DNA of 64,000 bases from Planctomycetota bacterium (GTDB lineage: Bacteria > Planctomycetota > PLA2 > JAEUHO01), in assembly GCA_028281445.1 (NCBI GenBank), contig JANQJW010000049.1:116605-180604 (forward strand), read 5' to 3'. Below, piece by piece: positions 25,560-34,100 of the stretch; the stretch's first letter is position 1, and each line of letters opens with the position of its first letter. The translations under genes and the position numbers were made by a program. A model generated the notes under the pieces. That model was not told where the DNA came from and did not search any database. It worked only from the letters and a program-made list of their open reading frames with translations.

Positions 25560-26176
25560 CGACCCTCGGCCGGCCCCGCCGGGTAGGAGCCGTTGGCCTT
25601 CATCCACTTCGACAGCGCCCGCATGCGCTTGCGGTAGAGATGCGGTTCCTCGAACGGAACCGGACCGGCGGCGGCCGCCGCCGTCCGGCAGGCGGCGTAT
25701 TCCTTCGGCAGGCCGTTGTCGCCGAAGCGGCCGCTCGGGCCGGCGGCGAGACGCGCTTCAATCGCGAGCACCGAGTAGTTCCGTCCGTTCACGAACAAGT
25801 AGCCCAGCGTGCGGTCGTAGCGGTCCTTTTGACCGCTGCGGAGCAGCTCGACCTTGTTCGCGACTGCCAGGCAGCCGCGCAGGAAGCCCGCGGCCGTGTA
25901 GCCGAACGGCTGCGGGTAGGGGATGTCGTGTTCCAGATGGAGCACTTCGGGCGTGTCGATCCCCAGGATGCGCACGACCTCGTCGCCCTGCGTCCAACGG
26001 ATCGTGATCGAGTCGCCGTCGTCGAAGCGGATGAGGTGCTTGGGGACTGCGACGCGCTCCTTGCCGCGCGCGTGCGCCGGTGGCGGCACGACCAACAGCG
26101 TCGCGGCGCCGGCGGCCACGACAACGACCAGCGCAGTCCAGATCCACGTACGCGAAACGAGCAGGGAATCCGTCAC
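25556..26176 (-). CDS. Exported SNase-like (thermonuclease) protein
   Basis: The 206-residue product has an N-terminal hydrophobic segment (WIWTALVVVVAAGAATLLVV) and a staphylococcal-nuclease domain. The catalytic set is present: DGDSITIRW (Asp), VRILGIDTPEV (Arg, Asp, Glu) and YDRTLGYLFVNG (second Arg). These enzymes cut DNA and RNA using calcium. I chose the GTG at 26176 because GGAGG lies 6 nt upstream; an in-frame ATG at 26206 adds 10 residues. The tail (residues 150-206) is basic and lacks a known domain. It follows msrB by 65 bp on the same strand. Confidence 0.85.
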   Translation of the reverse strand: MTDSLLVSRTWIWTALVVVVAAGAATLLVVPPPAHARGKERVAVPKHLIRFDDGDSITIRWTQGDEVVRILGIDTPEVLHLEHDIPYPQPFGYTAAGFLRGCLAVANKVELLRSGQKDRYDRTLGYLFVNGRNYSVLAIEARLAAGPSGRFGDNGLPKEYAACRTAAAAAGPVPFEEPHLYRKRMRALSKWMKANGSYPAGPAEGR

Positions 26177-26241
26177 GGCAGCCTCCAAGGGAACGCGTCC
26201 CTCCATGTATCGCACGGCGCGCCGCGCAGATACATCGGCTG

Positions 26242-26811
26242 CTACTTCTCGGGCGTCTCGTCCTTCTTGGCGCCCTCTTCGTCCTCGTCCAGATCGATCG
26301 AGACGGAGTTGATGCAGTACCGCAGACCCGTGGGCTCCGGGCCGTCGGTGAAGACGTGGCCCAGGTGGCCGCCGCACCGCGAGCAGGTGACTTCCGTGCG
26401 ACGCATGCCGAACGACAGGTCCTCGTGCTCGCTGATTCGTGCCCCGGGGAGCGGCTTGAAGAAACTCGGCCAGCCGCAGCCGGAGTCGAACTTGGTGTCC
26501 GACTCGAAGAGCGCGAGCCCGCAGCCGGCGCAGTGGTAGGTGCCCTTCGTCTTCGTGTCCCAGTACTCGCCGGTGAAGGCGCGCTCCGTGCCCTTCTCGC
26601 GCAGGATGTGGTACTCCTCGGGCGTCAGCTTCTTGCGCCACTCTTCTTCGCTGAGCTCCACCTTGGTCATGTCTTCCTGCGTTTCTCCCGCCTCGGCGGG
26701 AAAGCGGTTCTGCTTGGGCTCGGGGCTGCCGTTTCGCAGCTTGCTCCAGCCGACGACGTAGATCACGCCGGCAAGGACGACGAGCAACACAAGGAGGTAC
26801 TGAGGTTTCAC
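26242..26811 (-). CDS. msrB: Peptide-methionine (R)-S-oxide reductase MsrB
   Basis: The 189-residue product has an N-terminal membrane anchor ([18 protein letters not shown]) and a full SelR/MsrB domain: [44 protein letters not shown] and [10 protein letters not shown]. The two CxxC pairs bind structural zinc and Cys166 in RYCINS is the catalytic cysteine. The enzyme repairs methionine-R-sulfoxide. The anchor and acidic C-terminal tail suggest it works on the outer face of the inner membrane. It may share an operon with the nuclease downstream. Confidence 0.95.
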   Translation of the reverse strand: MKPQYLLVLLVVLAGVIYVVGWSKLRNGSPEPKQNRFPAEAGETQEDMTKVELSEEEWRKKLTPEEYHILREKGTERAFTGEYWDTKTKGTYHCAGCGLALFESDTKFDSGCGWPSFFKPLPGARISEHEDLSFGMRRTEVTCSRCGGHLGHVFTDGPEPTGLRYCINSVSIDLDEDEEGAKKDETPEK

Positions 26812-26854
26812 GGTCGCTCCGTTCCGGGTCGGAGCGCCGATTCTACGAGCCTCC

Positions 26855-27364
26855 TCAGGCCCCGCGGTCCACGGCGTACACGTGGACGCTACGGCCGAAG
26901 ATTTCGACCTCGCTGTCGAACTGCATCCCGATCTTCTCGGCTACGCGCGCGGAGGCCTTCGTATGCGGGTAGGCGAGCGAGACCAACCGCGGCGCGGCCA
27001 CGTTCTCGAAGGCCCAGTCACGGATCGCGGTTGCGGCCTCCGTCCCGAGGCCGCCGCCCCAGTGGTCACGCCCGAGCAGGTAGGCGACCTCGACTTCTTC
27101 GGCCCCGTCGATCTGCCAGTGGAGCAACCCGCAGCGCCCGATCAGCGCGCCGGTCTCGCGCAGGACGGCTGCCCAGAGTCCGTGCCCGTCACGCGCGTAG
27201 CACTCGCGGTGGTGTTCGATCTCGGCTTGCGTCTCTTCGAGCGTGCGCGTGCGGCCCGTGGCCAGGTACTGCATGACCTCGATGTCGGCATAGATCGCAG
27301 CCAACGCCGGCGCGTCGTCTTGCGTCAGCTCACGGAAGTCCAGCCGCTCTGTGGACAGGATCAT
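26855..27364 (-). CDS. GNAT-family acetyltransferase (RimJ/RimL type)
   Basis: The 169-residue product begins [20 protein letters not shown] and has [26 protein letters not shown], the acetyl-CoA-binding motif A, then [14 protein letters not shown]. This is the pattern of Acetyltransf_3 (RimJ/RimL) enzymes that acetylate protein N-termini or small amines. The substrate is unknown. The start at 27364 was chosen because an extended frame to 27586 lies in the neighbouring kinase gene and is not protein-like. Confidence 0.9.
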   Translation of the reverse strand: MILSTERLDFRELTQDDAPALAAIYADIEVMQYLATGRTRTLEETQAEIEHHRECYARDGHGLWAAVLRETGALIGRCGLLHWQIDGAEEVEVAYLLGRDHWGGGLGTEAATAIRDWAFENVAAPRLVSLAYPHTKASARVAEKIGMQFDSEVEIFGRSVHVYAVDRGA

Positions 27365-27404
27365 CGGCCCGTTGTACGCGCTTCGATGCGCCGCGCGCAA
27401 TGGC

Positions 27405-28361
27405 CTAGGCCAGGTCGAAGAGAGCGTGCTCCGCTTCCGCCATCGTCGTCGGCTTCGGCGGCGGACAGAAGCGCAGCGTGTTCTTGTGTCGTCCGTAGCG
27501 GTGCAGCACGACATAGGCGGTGAGCCGCTTCGCGAGCTCCGGCCCGAGCTCGTCGTCTCGAAAGCCGTATCCGCGCAGCAGTGCACGCTGGGCCCAAGGC
27601 TTGCGCTGCGTCAGGAACACGGCGGGGGCGGCGAACTCGTAGAGCGGCCGGCCGAGCATCGCGTCGGCGAAGTCGATCAAGCCCGTGATGCGCCAGCGGC
27701 CGCCCTGCTTCACAACGAGCACGTGCTGGTCCGTGATGTCGGAGTGGAGGAACACGTCTTGCCCGCCCGGCTCGTCGAGTACGGGCACGCCCGCGACGTA
27801 GCGGTCGATCTCCTCTGCCCAGCGCGCATCGATGCCCTCGGCCTGCCGCACGCCGCAGCCCTCCCGCTGCCTGCGCACGAAGGTGTCCCAGTCGTGGCGC
27901 AGCGCCGTCATGCCCGCCGTGTCCACGGCATGCATGCGCGCCATGAGCGCGCCGATCTGCTCGGCGAGGTCGACCTGCTCGTCCTGCGTGAGGTCCTGCC
28001 AGACGCTGCCGATGCTCGCGCCCTCCACCGTGCCCATGACGAGGTAGGGCCAGCCCTCGATCTCGCCGTCGGCCAACAGCCGCGGCGCCGCGACGTCCTC
28101 CACGTCGTTCATGGCGGCCAGCCCGCACCGCTCGCGATCGTAGTCCTCGGTCCAGAGCGGCACGATGAGCTTGATCCAGGCGTCGTCCCCCACCCGGAAG
28201 ACGACGTTGGTGCCTGTCTTCTCGGCGTAGAGCGACTCCTGTGGCAGGCCGTGGCGCTCGGCGATCACCCGCATGGCCGGCAGCCAGTTGCCGGGGTCTC
28301 CGCGCAGCGGCAGGTAGGCCTCGATCGAGTCGGGCTGGGGGAGGAGGGGGGCGTTCGTCAT
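27405..28361 (-). CDS. APH-family phosphotransferase with altered catalytic loop
   Basis: The 318-residue product has the aminoglycoside phosphotransferase/choline kinase fold: FRVGDDAWIKLIVP (ATP-binding Lys), VMGTVEGASIGSVW hinge, FLHSDITDQHVLV as the catalytic loop and TGLIDFADAMLGRPLYEF as the metal-binding DxD motif. The Asn that normally ends the HxDxxxxN loop is His here. Family members phosphorylate antibiotics, sugars, amines or small metabolites; nothing points to a drug. It sits 40 bp upstream of the acetyltransferase on the same strand, so the pair may be one operon. Confidence 0.85.
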   Translation of the reverse strand: MTNAPLLPQPDSIEAYLPLRGDPGNWLPAMRVIAERHGLPQESLYAEKTGTNVVFRVGDDAWIKLIVPLWTEDYDRERCGLAAMNDVEDVAAPRLLADGEIEGWPYLVMGTVEGASIGSVWQDLTQDEQVDLAEQIGALMARMHAVDTAGMTALRHDWDTFVRRQREGCGVRQAEGIDARWAEEIDRYVAGVPVLDEPGGQDVFLHSDITDQHVLVVKQGGRWRITGLIDFADAMLGRPLYEFAAPAVFLTQRKPWAQRALLRGYGFRDDELGPELAKRLTAYVVLHRYGRHKNTLRFCPPPKPTTMAEAEHALFDLA

Positions 28362-28453
28362 TTGGCTTGCGGGCTCCGGAGGGCCTCTGAAACAGGAGTG
28401 GGGCTGCGTTTGATATAAGGGCTGGAGGGCCGAAACGGGCAGTTGGAGAGGCC

Positions 28454-30340
28454 ATGCGAACCAGAAACGCCGTCGTTATCGGCGCCGTCGCGCTGCTGGC
28501 GGGCGGAGCCCTGCTCTCGAGCGCGCGGGCCAACGACCGCTTCGAGCCCAATGTGAAGGGCCGCGCCAAGGCCGCGCTGGTCGAGCTCGGCCGTCGGTTG
28601 TTCTTCGATCCGGTCGTCAGCCGCACGGGCACGCGCTCGTGTGCGAGCTGCCACGACCCCGAGCACGGGTTCGCCGACCCCTCCCGCGTGAGCGAGGACG
28701 ACATCGGCTTGACGGCACGGCACAGCCAGACGCTGCTCGACAGCCACATCAACCCCGACGCCCACTGGGACGGGGAGTTCCCGACGATCGAGGACCTCGT
28801 CGTCGCGCGCATCGGCCTGCCGCTGTCGTCGGGCAAGGGCTACGGAAGTGACGGACGCGCCGATCCGCTGCCGCCGGGCCACTCCGCCATTCCCTTCGAA
28901 CCGAGAGACCCCGATCCCGGCAAGAAGGAGGGTGACAAGCGCTACGCCGACGACGAGAAGAACAAGAAGGACGACGACGCCGACCACGCCAGCGACGTCA
29001 AGACCAAGAGCGAGCGCCGGCGCGCTCCGAAGCAAGAGGACCGGGGCAAGAGCCACGGCGGTCGTAAGCAGCGGCCGGCGCGCGACGTGCGCAACCGTCG
29101 CGTATTGGAGCTCGCTCGCCTTCCTCGCGCACAAGACGTGCTCGAGGAGTCGGGCCGCTACGCGGAGGCGTTTCGTGCGGTCTGGGGCAACCGCTCCGTG
29201 ACGCGCATGCGCATCGCGCAGGCCATCGCCGCGTACTGCCGCTCCATCCACAGCACCGAGTCCCCGTTCGACCGCTTCCTCGCCGGCGACGGCACGGCGC
29301 TCACGACGCGGCAGATCCGCGGCTACAAGCTCTTCACGGGACGCGCAGGCTGCGCGCAGTGCCACGTCGTCAAGGGCAAGGGCGGCTCGAAGAAGCCGAC
29401 GTTCACGGACTTCGCCTACCACAACACGGGCATCTCGTGGATCCACGAGCACGAGCTCATCGAGGGCAAGGAGCAGATGCGCTTCGACATCACCGACTCC
29501 GGTCGGCAGCGCGTCACCACGGCACCGCGCCACCGTCGCGCGTTCAAGACGCCGACGTTGCGGGACCTCACGCGCCGCGGGCCGTACACGCACACCGGCG
29601 CGTTCGCTTCGTTGCACGAGCTCGTGCGCTACTACGCGCGCGGTGGCTCGAAGGACCCCAAGCAGGACGTCCTCATCAAGCCGTTCGAGGTCACCGACGC
29701 CGAGGTCGACGATCTCGTGTCGTTCCTCGAGTCGCTGACCGGCGACGAGCGGCCGGGCCTCGCCAAGGATGCGTGCCCGACGCGTCCGACCCGGACGCGC
29801 CTGCGCTTCGTCGATGCGGCCGGCAAGCCGCTGGCCGGTCTGGTCGTCACCCTCGTGCCCGCGGGCGACGTGCTGCCGGCCGAGGCGGCTGCTTCGCGCG
29901 GGAGTCGGCGACTTCTCACGGACGCGAAGGGCCGTATCGAGTACAGCCCGCCTGCCCACACGCACTACCGCATCGTGCTGCCCGATGAGCTGACGCCGCA
30001 GGGCGGGCCCCTCGTGCCCGACACGTGCCGTAACTCCGAGATCACGGTGCCGGTGCGCGGCCGCGTGCGCTTCACCGCCATCTTCGACGCAGCCAGCGAT
30101 GCGCCGGAGACGCTGATCGTCGAACACCAGGGCACGCGCGTCTTCGAGGGCCACGAGCCGCCGCGCACGCGCTTCGCGCGCAACCCCGGGGTCCAGACCG
30201 GTGGCCTCTATGTGGCGACCTACGAGGGGTGGATGCGGACGGACGTACCTGCGCTCGTCCAGGTACGCGCTCCCGGCGACGTGCGCCGCGAGATCACGCT
30301 CGGCGCGAAGAAGGAGCCGCGGGTCGATCTCAGGCGGTAG
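28454..30340 (+). CDS. Di-haem cytochrome c peroxidase-like protein with extra domains
   Basis: The 628-residue product has a signal peptide and two c-type haem sites, CASCH at residues 63-67 and CAQCH at 300-304. GRRLFFDPVVSRTGTRSC and FKTPTLRDLTRRGPYTHTGAF are typical of the MauG/CcpA family. Two features are unusual: a charged insert of about 58 residues (roughly 157-214) between the haem domains, and a C-terminal domain after residue 440 that looks like a carboxypeptidase-regulatory or SpaA-like beta-sandwich (AAGKPLAGLVVTLVPAG). The enzyme would act in the periplasm on hydrogen peroxide or as an oxidase. TATAAG lies upstream; GGAG is 7 nt before the ATG. Confidence 0.88.
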   Translation: MRTRNAVVIGAVALLAGGALLSSARANDRFEPNVKGRAKAALVELGRRLFFDPVVSRTGTRSCASCHDPEHGFADPSRVSEDDIGLTARHSQTLLDSHINPDAHWDGEFPTIEDLVVARIGLPLSSGKGYGSDGRADPLPPGHSAIPFEPRDPDPGKKEGDKRYADDEKNKKDDDADHASDVKTKSERRRAPKQEDRGKSHGGRKQRPARDVRNRRVLELARLPRAQDVLEESGRYAEAFRAVWGNRSVTRMRIAQAIAAYCRSIHSTESPFDRFLAGDGTALTTRQIRGYKLFTGRAGCAQCHVVKGKGGSKKPTFTDFAYHNTGISWIHEHELIEGKEQMRFDITDSGRQRVTTAPRHRRAFKTPTLRDLTRRGPYTHTGAFASLHELVRYYARGGSKDPKQDVLIKPFEVTDAEVDDLVSFLESLTGDERPGLAKDACPTRPTRTRLRFVDAAGKPLAGLVVTLVPAGDVLPAEAAASRGSRRLLTDAKGRIEYSPPAHTHYRIVLPDELTPQGGPLVPDTCRNSEITVPVRGRVRFTAIFDAASDAPETLIVEHQGTRVFEGHEPPRTRFARNPGVQTGGLYVATYEGWMRTDVPALVQVRAPGDVRREITLGAKKEPRVDLRR

Positions 30341-30528
30341 AGGGGTCTCCGTCGGATCGGACGCCATCGGCGAAGAAGGTGCGGGATACGCGTGGCCGTT
30401 GCCGAGAGGCCGGACGCGTCGAGGGGAAATCCCGAGTCCTGAATACCGCCTCTTGTACGGACCACCATCCGAAACGCGTCATACCGGGATCGGGTACCGT
30501 TGCGTCCCCGTCCCGAGGAGCGAGTTGC
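30341..30528. other. Intergenic region upstream of the ECF sigma gene
   Basis: This 188-bp gap precedes the sigma factor gene and would hold its promoter. No terminator-like hairpin follows the peroxidase gene. GGGGAAATCCC near 30421-30431 is a short palindrome that could serve as a binding site or -35 region. I see no coding frame. Confidence 0.35.
30515..30520 (+). promoter_or_regulatory. Shine-Dalgarno that fixes a TTG start
   Basis: GAGGAG lies 8 nt before an in-frame TTG at 30529 that opens the ECF sigma factor at its conserved helix (DDRELVALC). No ATG or GTG in frame has a comparable site. Confidence 0.6.
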
Positions 30529-31125
30529 TTGGATGACCGTGAGCTGGTCGCGCTGTGCGTCGCCGGGGAACGCGCTGCGTGGCACGAGCTGGTGCAGCGA
30601 AACGTGCCCGTCATGCGCGCCGTCGTCCTGCGCGTGCTCCCGGCCGGGCGGGACGGCGAGGTCGAAGACGTTCTCCAGGCCGTCTTCCTCAAGCTCTGGG
30701 CCGAGGACCACCGGCGTCTGCGCGGCTTTGGGGGCCGTTGCCGGCTTTCCACGTGGCTCGCCGCCGTAGCACGGCGTGAGGCGCTAGATCGTTTGCGCAA
30801 GGGCGAACGCCACGCGCGTCATACGGCCGCCGCGGCGGACGAGGCCTTCGAGCGGCTGCGCCGCGAGGTGGGCGGGCTCGACGATCCGGCGGGCGAGGCC
30901 CGCCTGGATGCCGATGCGGCGCGCCAGGCACTCGACGGCGCCGTCGCTCAGCTGCCCGCCCGCGAGCGCCTGCTCGTCCGGCTCATCCACCAGGACGGCA
31001 GCACCTACGCCGAAGCCGGGCGCTTGCTACAGGCGCCGGAGAACTCGATCGGTCCGTGGCTCAAGCGTGCGCACGAGAAGCTGCGCGGGTTGCTGTGTAC
31101 GGATCCGTCGGCGACGGACCTCTAA
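30529..31125 (+). CDS. ECF-type RNA polymerase sigma factor
   Basis: The 198-residue product has the two sigma regions of ECF factors. Region 2 covers about residues 20-95, with VEDVLQAVFLKLW and FGGRCRLSTWLAAVARREALDRLRK, which contacts core enzyme and the -10 element. Region 4 covers about 140-190, with LPARERLLVRLIHQDGSTYAEAGRLLQAPENSIGPWLKRAHEKLRGLL, a helix-turn-helix for the -35. The start is TTG with GAGGAG upstream. It lies 18 bp before the anti-sigma/alpha-2-macroglobulin gene on the same strand, the usual order for an ECF factor and its anti-sigma factor. Confidence 0.92.
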   Translation: MDDRELVALCVAGERAAWHELVQRNVPVMRAVVLRVLPAGRDGEVEDVLQAVFLKLWAEDHRRLRGFGGRCRLSTWLAAVARREALDRLRKGERHARHTAAAADEAFERLRREVGGLDDPAGEARLDADAARQALDGAVAQLPARERLLVRLIHQDGSTYAEAGRLLQAPENSIGPWLKRAHEKLRGLLCTDPSATDL

Positions 31126-31143
31126 CGGGAGGCTGGAACGACG

Positions 31144-34100
31144 ATGAACGAGAGACACCCCACGGACGAAGACCTGGCGGGCTACGCCGATGCGAGCCTC
31201 GAGACGCACGCGCGGGAAGGCATCGAAGGCCACCTCGCAGACTGCGACACGTGCCGCCTGACCGTGCGCGACCTCACCGCCGCGCTCGAGGCAGAGGCGA
31301 CAGCACCGCCCGGGTCGACGCAGCGGATCCTCGACACCCTCTCGTTCGATGACCGGCCGGGAGGCAGATCGATGAACCGCTTCGCACGCATCCTCGTCCC
31401 GTTGGCGGCCGCCGTCCTGCTCGCGGTCGGCATCTGGGCATCGAACGCACACCGCAAGGCAGGTACCGGCTCCGGTCTGCCTGCCGCCGAGGAGGTGGCG
31501 CTCCACGAAGCCACCGTGCCGCCGCCGCCGCCGGATCTCGGCGGCGCGGACCGCTATCTCGCCCACATCCGGACGGACAAGCCGCTCTACAAGCCGGGCG
31601 AGCGGGTCTACGGCCGTGCCGTGGCGCTCGACGCGTTCCGGCACACGCCGTACGCGGGCCGCGACGGCTTCGGCAGCGTCGAGATCACGTCGCCGAAGGG
31701 CGATGTCGTCTACCAGCGCCGGGCCGACCTGTGGGACGGCGTTGCGGCGTTCGGCTGGGAGATCCCGAAGGACCAGGCCGGCGGGACGTACACGCTCACC
31801 GCACGCTTTCCCTACGCCGGCATCCCGCCGGTCGAGACGACGATCGACGTGCGGCGCTACCGCGTACCGCGGCTCAAGACGGACGTGCAGTTCATCCGCA
31901 AGGCCTACGGGCCGGGCGACGAGGTCGTCGCTACGCTCGAGGCGGTGCGCGCCGAGGGCGGCATCCCCGCAGGCGCCGAGGTCGTAGCGATCGCGCGCGT
32001 CGACGGCGAGGAGATCCTGCGCGAGGACCTGGAGCTCGACAGCAAGGGGCGCTGCGGCGTCGTGTTCGAGCTGCTCGACGAGATCGCCAAGGGCGAGGGC
32101 ACGCTCGCGTTCAGCATCCGCGACGGCGGTGTGCAGCAGACCGCGGCGAAGACGATTCCCATCGTCCTCAACAAGGTGGACCTGCGCTTCTACCCGGAGG
32201 GCGGCGACCTGATCGCGGGCCTCGAGCAGTCGGTCTACATCCAGGCGCGCAACAGCCGCGGCGAACCCGCCGACGTCAAGGGCCGCATCGAAGACATGGA
32301 CGGCAACGCCGTCACGCGGTTCGCGACGACGCACGAGGGCCGTGGGATGGCAACCCTGGCCGTTGCCAGCGGCATGCGCTACCGCGCCGTGATCGAGGAG
32401 CCCGCCGGCATCACGGACCCGGTCGTGCTGCCGGTCGCCAAGAGCGAGGGCTTCACGCTCCGGGCGCTACGCTCGCGCTACGACAGCGACGCGCCGGTGG
32501 AAGTCGCGCTCGCGTCGACGAAGGACACCATCGCGACCATCGGCTTGTACGTGCGGGAGCGGGAGCTCGACGTGCGCGCCGTGAAGCTGCGCGCAGGCCG
32601 GCAGGTGGCGCTCGCGCTCACACCGAAGGGAACGGCTGCCGGCGTGCTGCGCGTGACGGTGTTCGATGATGCGGGCTCGCCTGCGGCCGAACGCCTCGTC
32701 TTCCGCGAGCCCGCGCGGCCCGTGAAGATCGAGATCAACCCGGACGTTGCTTCGACGGTCCCGGGCGGGCGCGTCACCGTGAACGTGCGCTCGATCGACA
32801 AGTACGGCCGTCCCGTACCCGCTGTGCTCGGCGTCATGGCGAGCGACGACGCGGTCCTTTCGACCGTCGAGCCGCGCAAGCGCGCGCCGCGCCTCGCCGA
32901 GCAGGTCCTGCTCGGGGCCGACGTGCTCGAGCTCGAGGATGCGCGGTCCTACCTCGCGGGCGCGCCGGAGAACGTCGACCTGCTGCTCGCAACCCAGGGC
33001 TGGCGGCGCTTCGCCGTGTACGAGCACGAGGCGTTCGTGAAGGCACACGGGGAAGCGGCGCAGCGCGCCCTTGCGATCAAACTCCCGCGCCCGCCGGTGA
33101 CCCGGGGCGGTGGGGTCTGGCTCGCTGCGCGCGTGCGCGGTGATGTCGAAGAAGCCGACGGTGCGCCCATGGACGCGCCGAAGGAGGAGGCCGAAGGCCT
33201 CGGCATGGACGCGGGAGACGAGCAGTTCGGCGACGACGAGGTCGAGGAGGTGGTCGCCGAAGAGCCCGTGATCGCGGATGCGGAGGTCGCGGACATCGAA
33301 GTCGACAACGACGACGAGATGCCCTTCGAGGGACCTGACATGCGCGAGGTTGCTCGCAAGCGTCCGCGGGGCGACGACTTCGACGGGCCCGAGTGGATGC
33401 GTGTCTACGCGCATCGCGCGTCACCCGACCGCGTGCCCGGCCAGCGCAGCGACTTCACGGAGACCGTCTACTGGAACGCGGCGATGAAGACGGGCCTGGA
33501 CGGACGTGTGACGTTCTCGTTCGACGCCGCCGACTCGATCACCACGCTCCGCATCCGCGCGGACGCGATGACCGCAGACGGCGCCCTCGGTCATGCCGAG
33601 GCGACGGTCGAGGTGAAGCGCCCCTTCTACGTCGAGCCGAAGTTCCCGCTCGAGGTCTCGGCGGGCGACCAGGTGCATCTGCCGGTGGCGCTCATGAACG
33701 CGACCGGGGAGCCGCTGGAAGCGAAGGCGGCGCTCGAGCTCGGCGAGGGCCTGCGCGTTGTCGAGGGCGCCGCGACGACGATCACGGTTCCGGCCAGCGG
33801 ATCCACGCGCTACGTGGTACCGGTTGCCGTGGGGCAGATGCGCGGCGCCGTGTCGTTGCGCCTGCGGGTCACCGCCGGCCCGTACGTCGACGACGTGCGA
33901 CGGCAGATCGAGGTCGTCCCCGCCGGCTTCCCCGTCGAGGAGAGCTTCGGCGGCTTGCTCGAGCGCGACGTCGAGCATGAAATCACGATCCCCGAGAGCA
34001 TCCTGCCCGGCAGCCTCACGAGCGACACCGCAGTCTACCCGACGACGCTCGCCTCTTTGGAGGAGGCGCTTGCGCGCCTCCTGCGCGAGCCGCACGGCTG

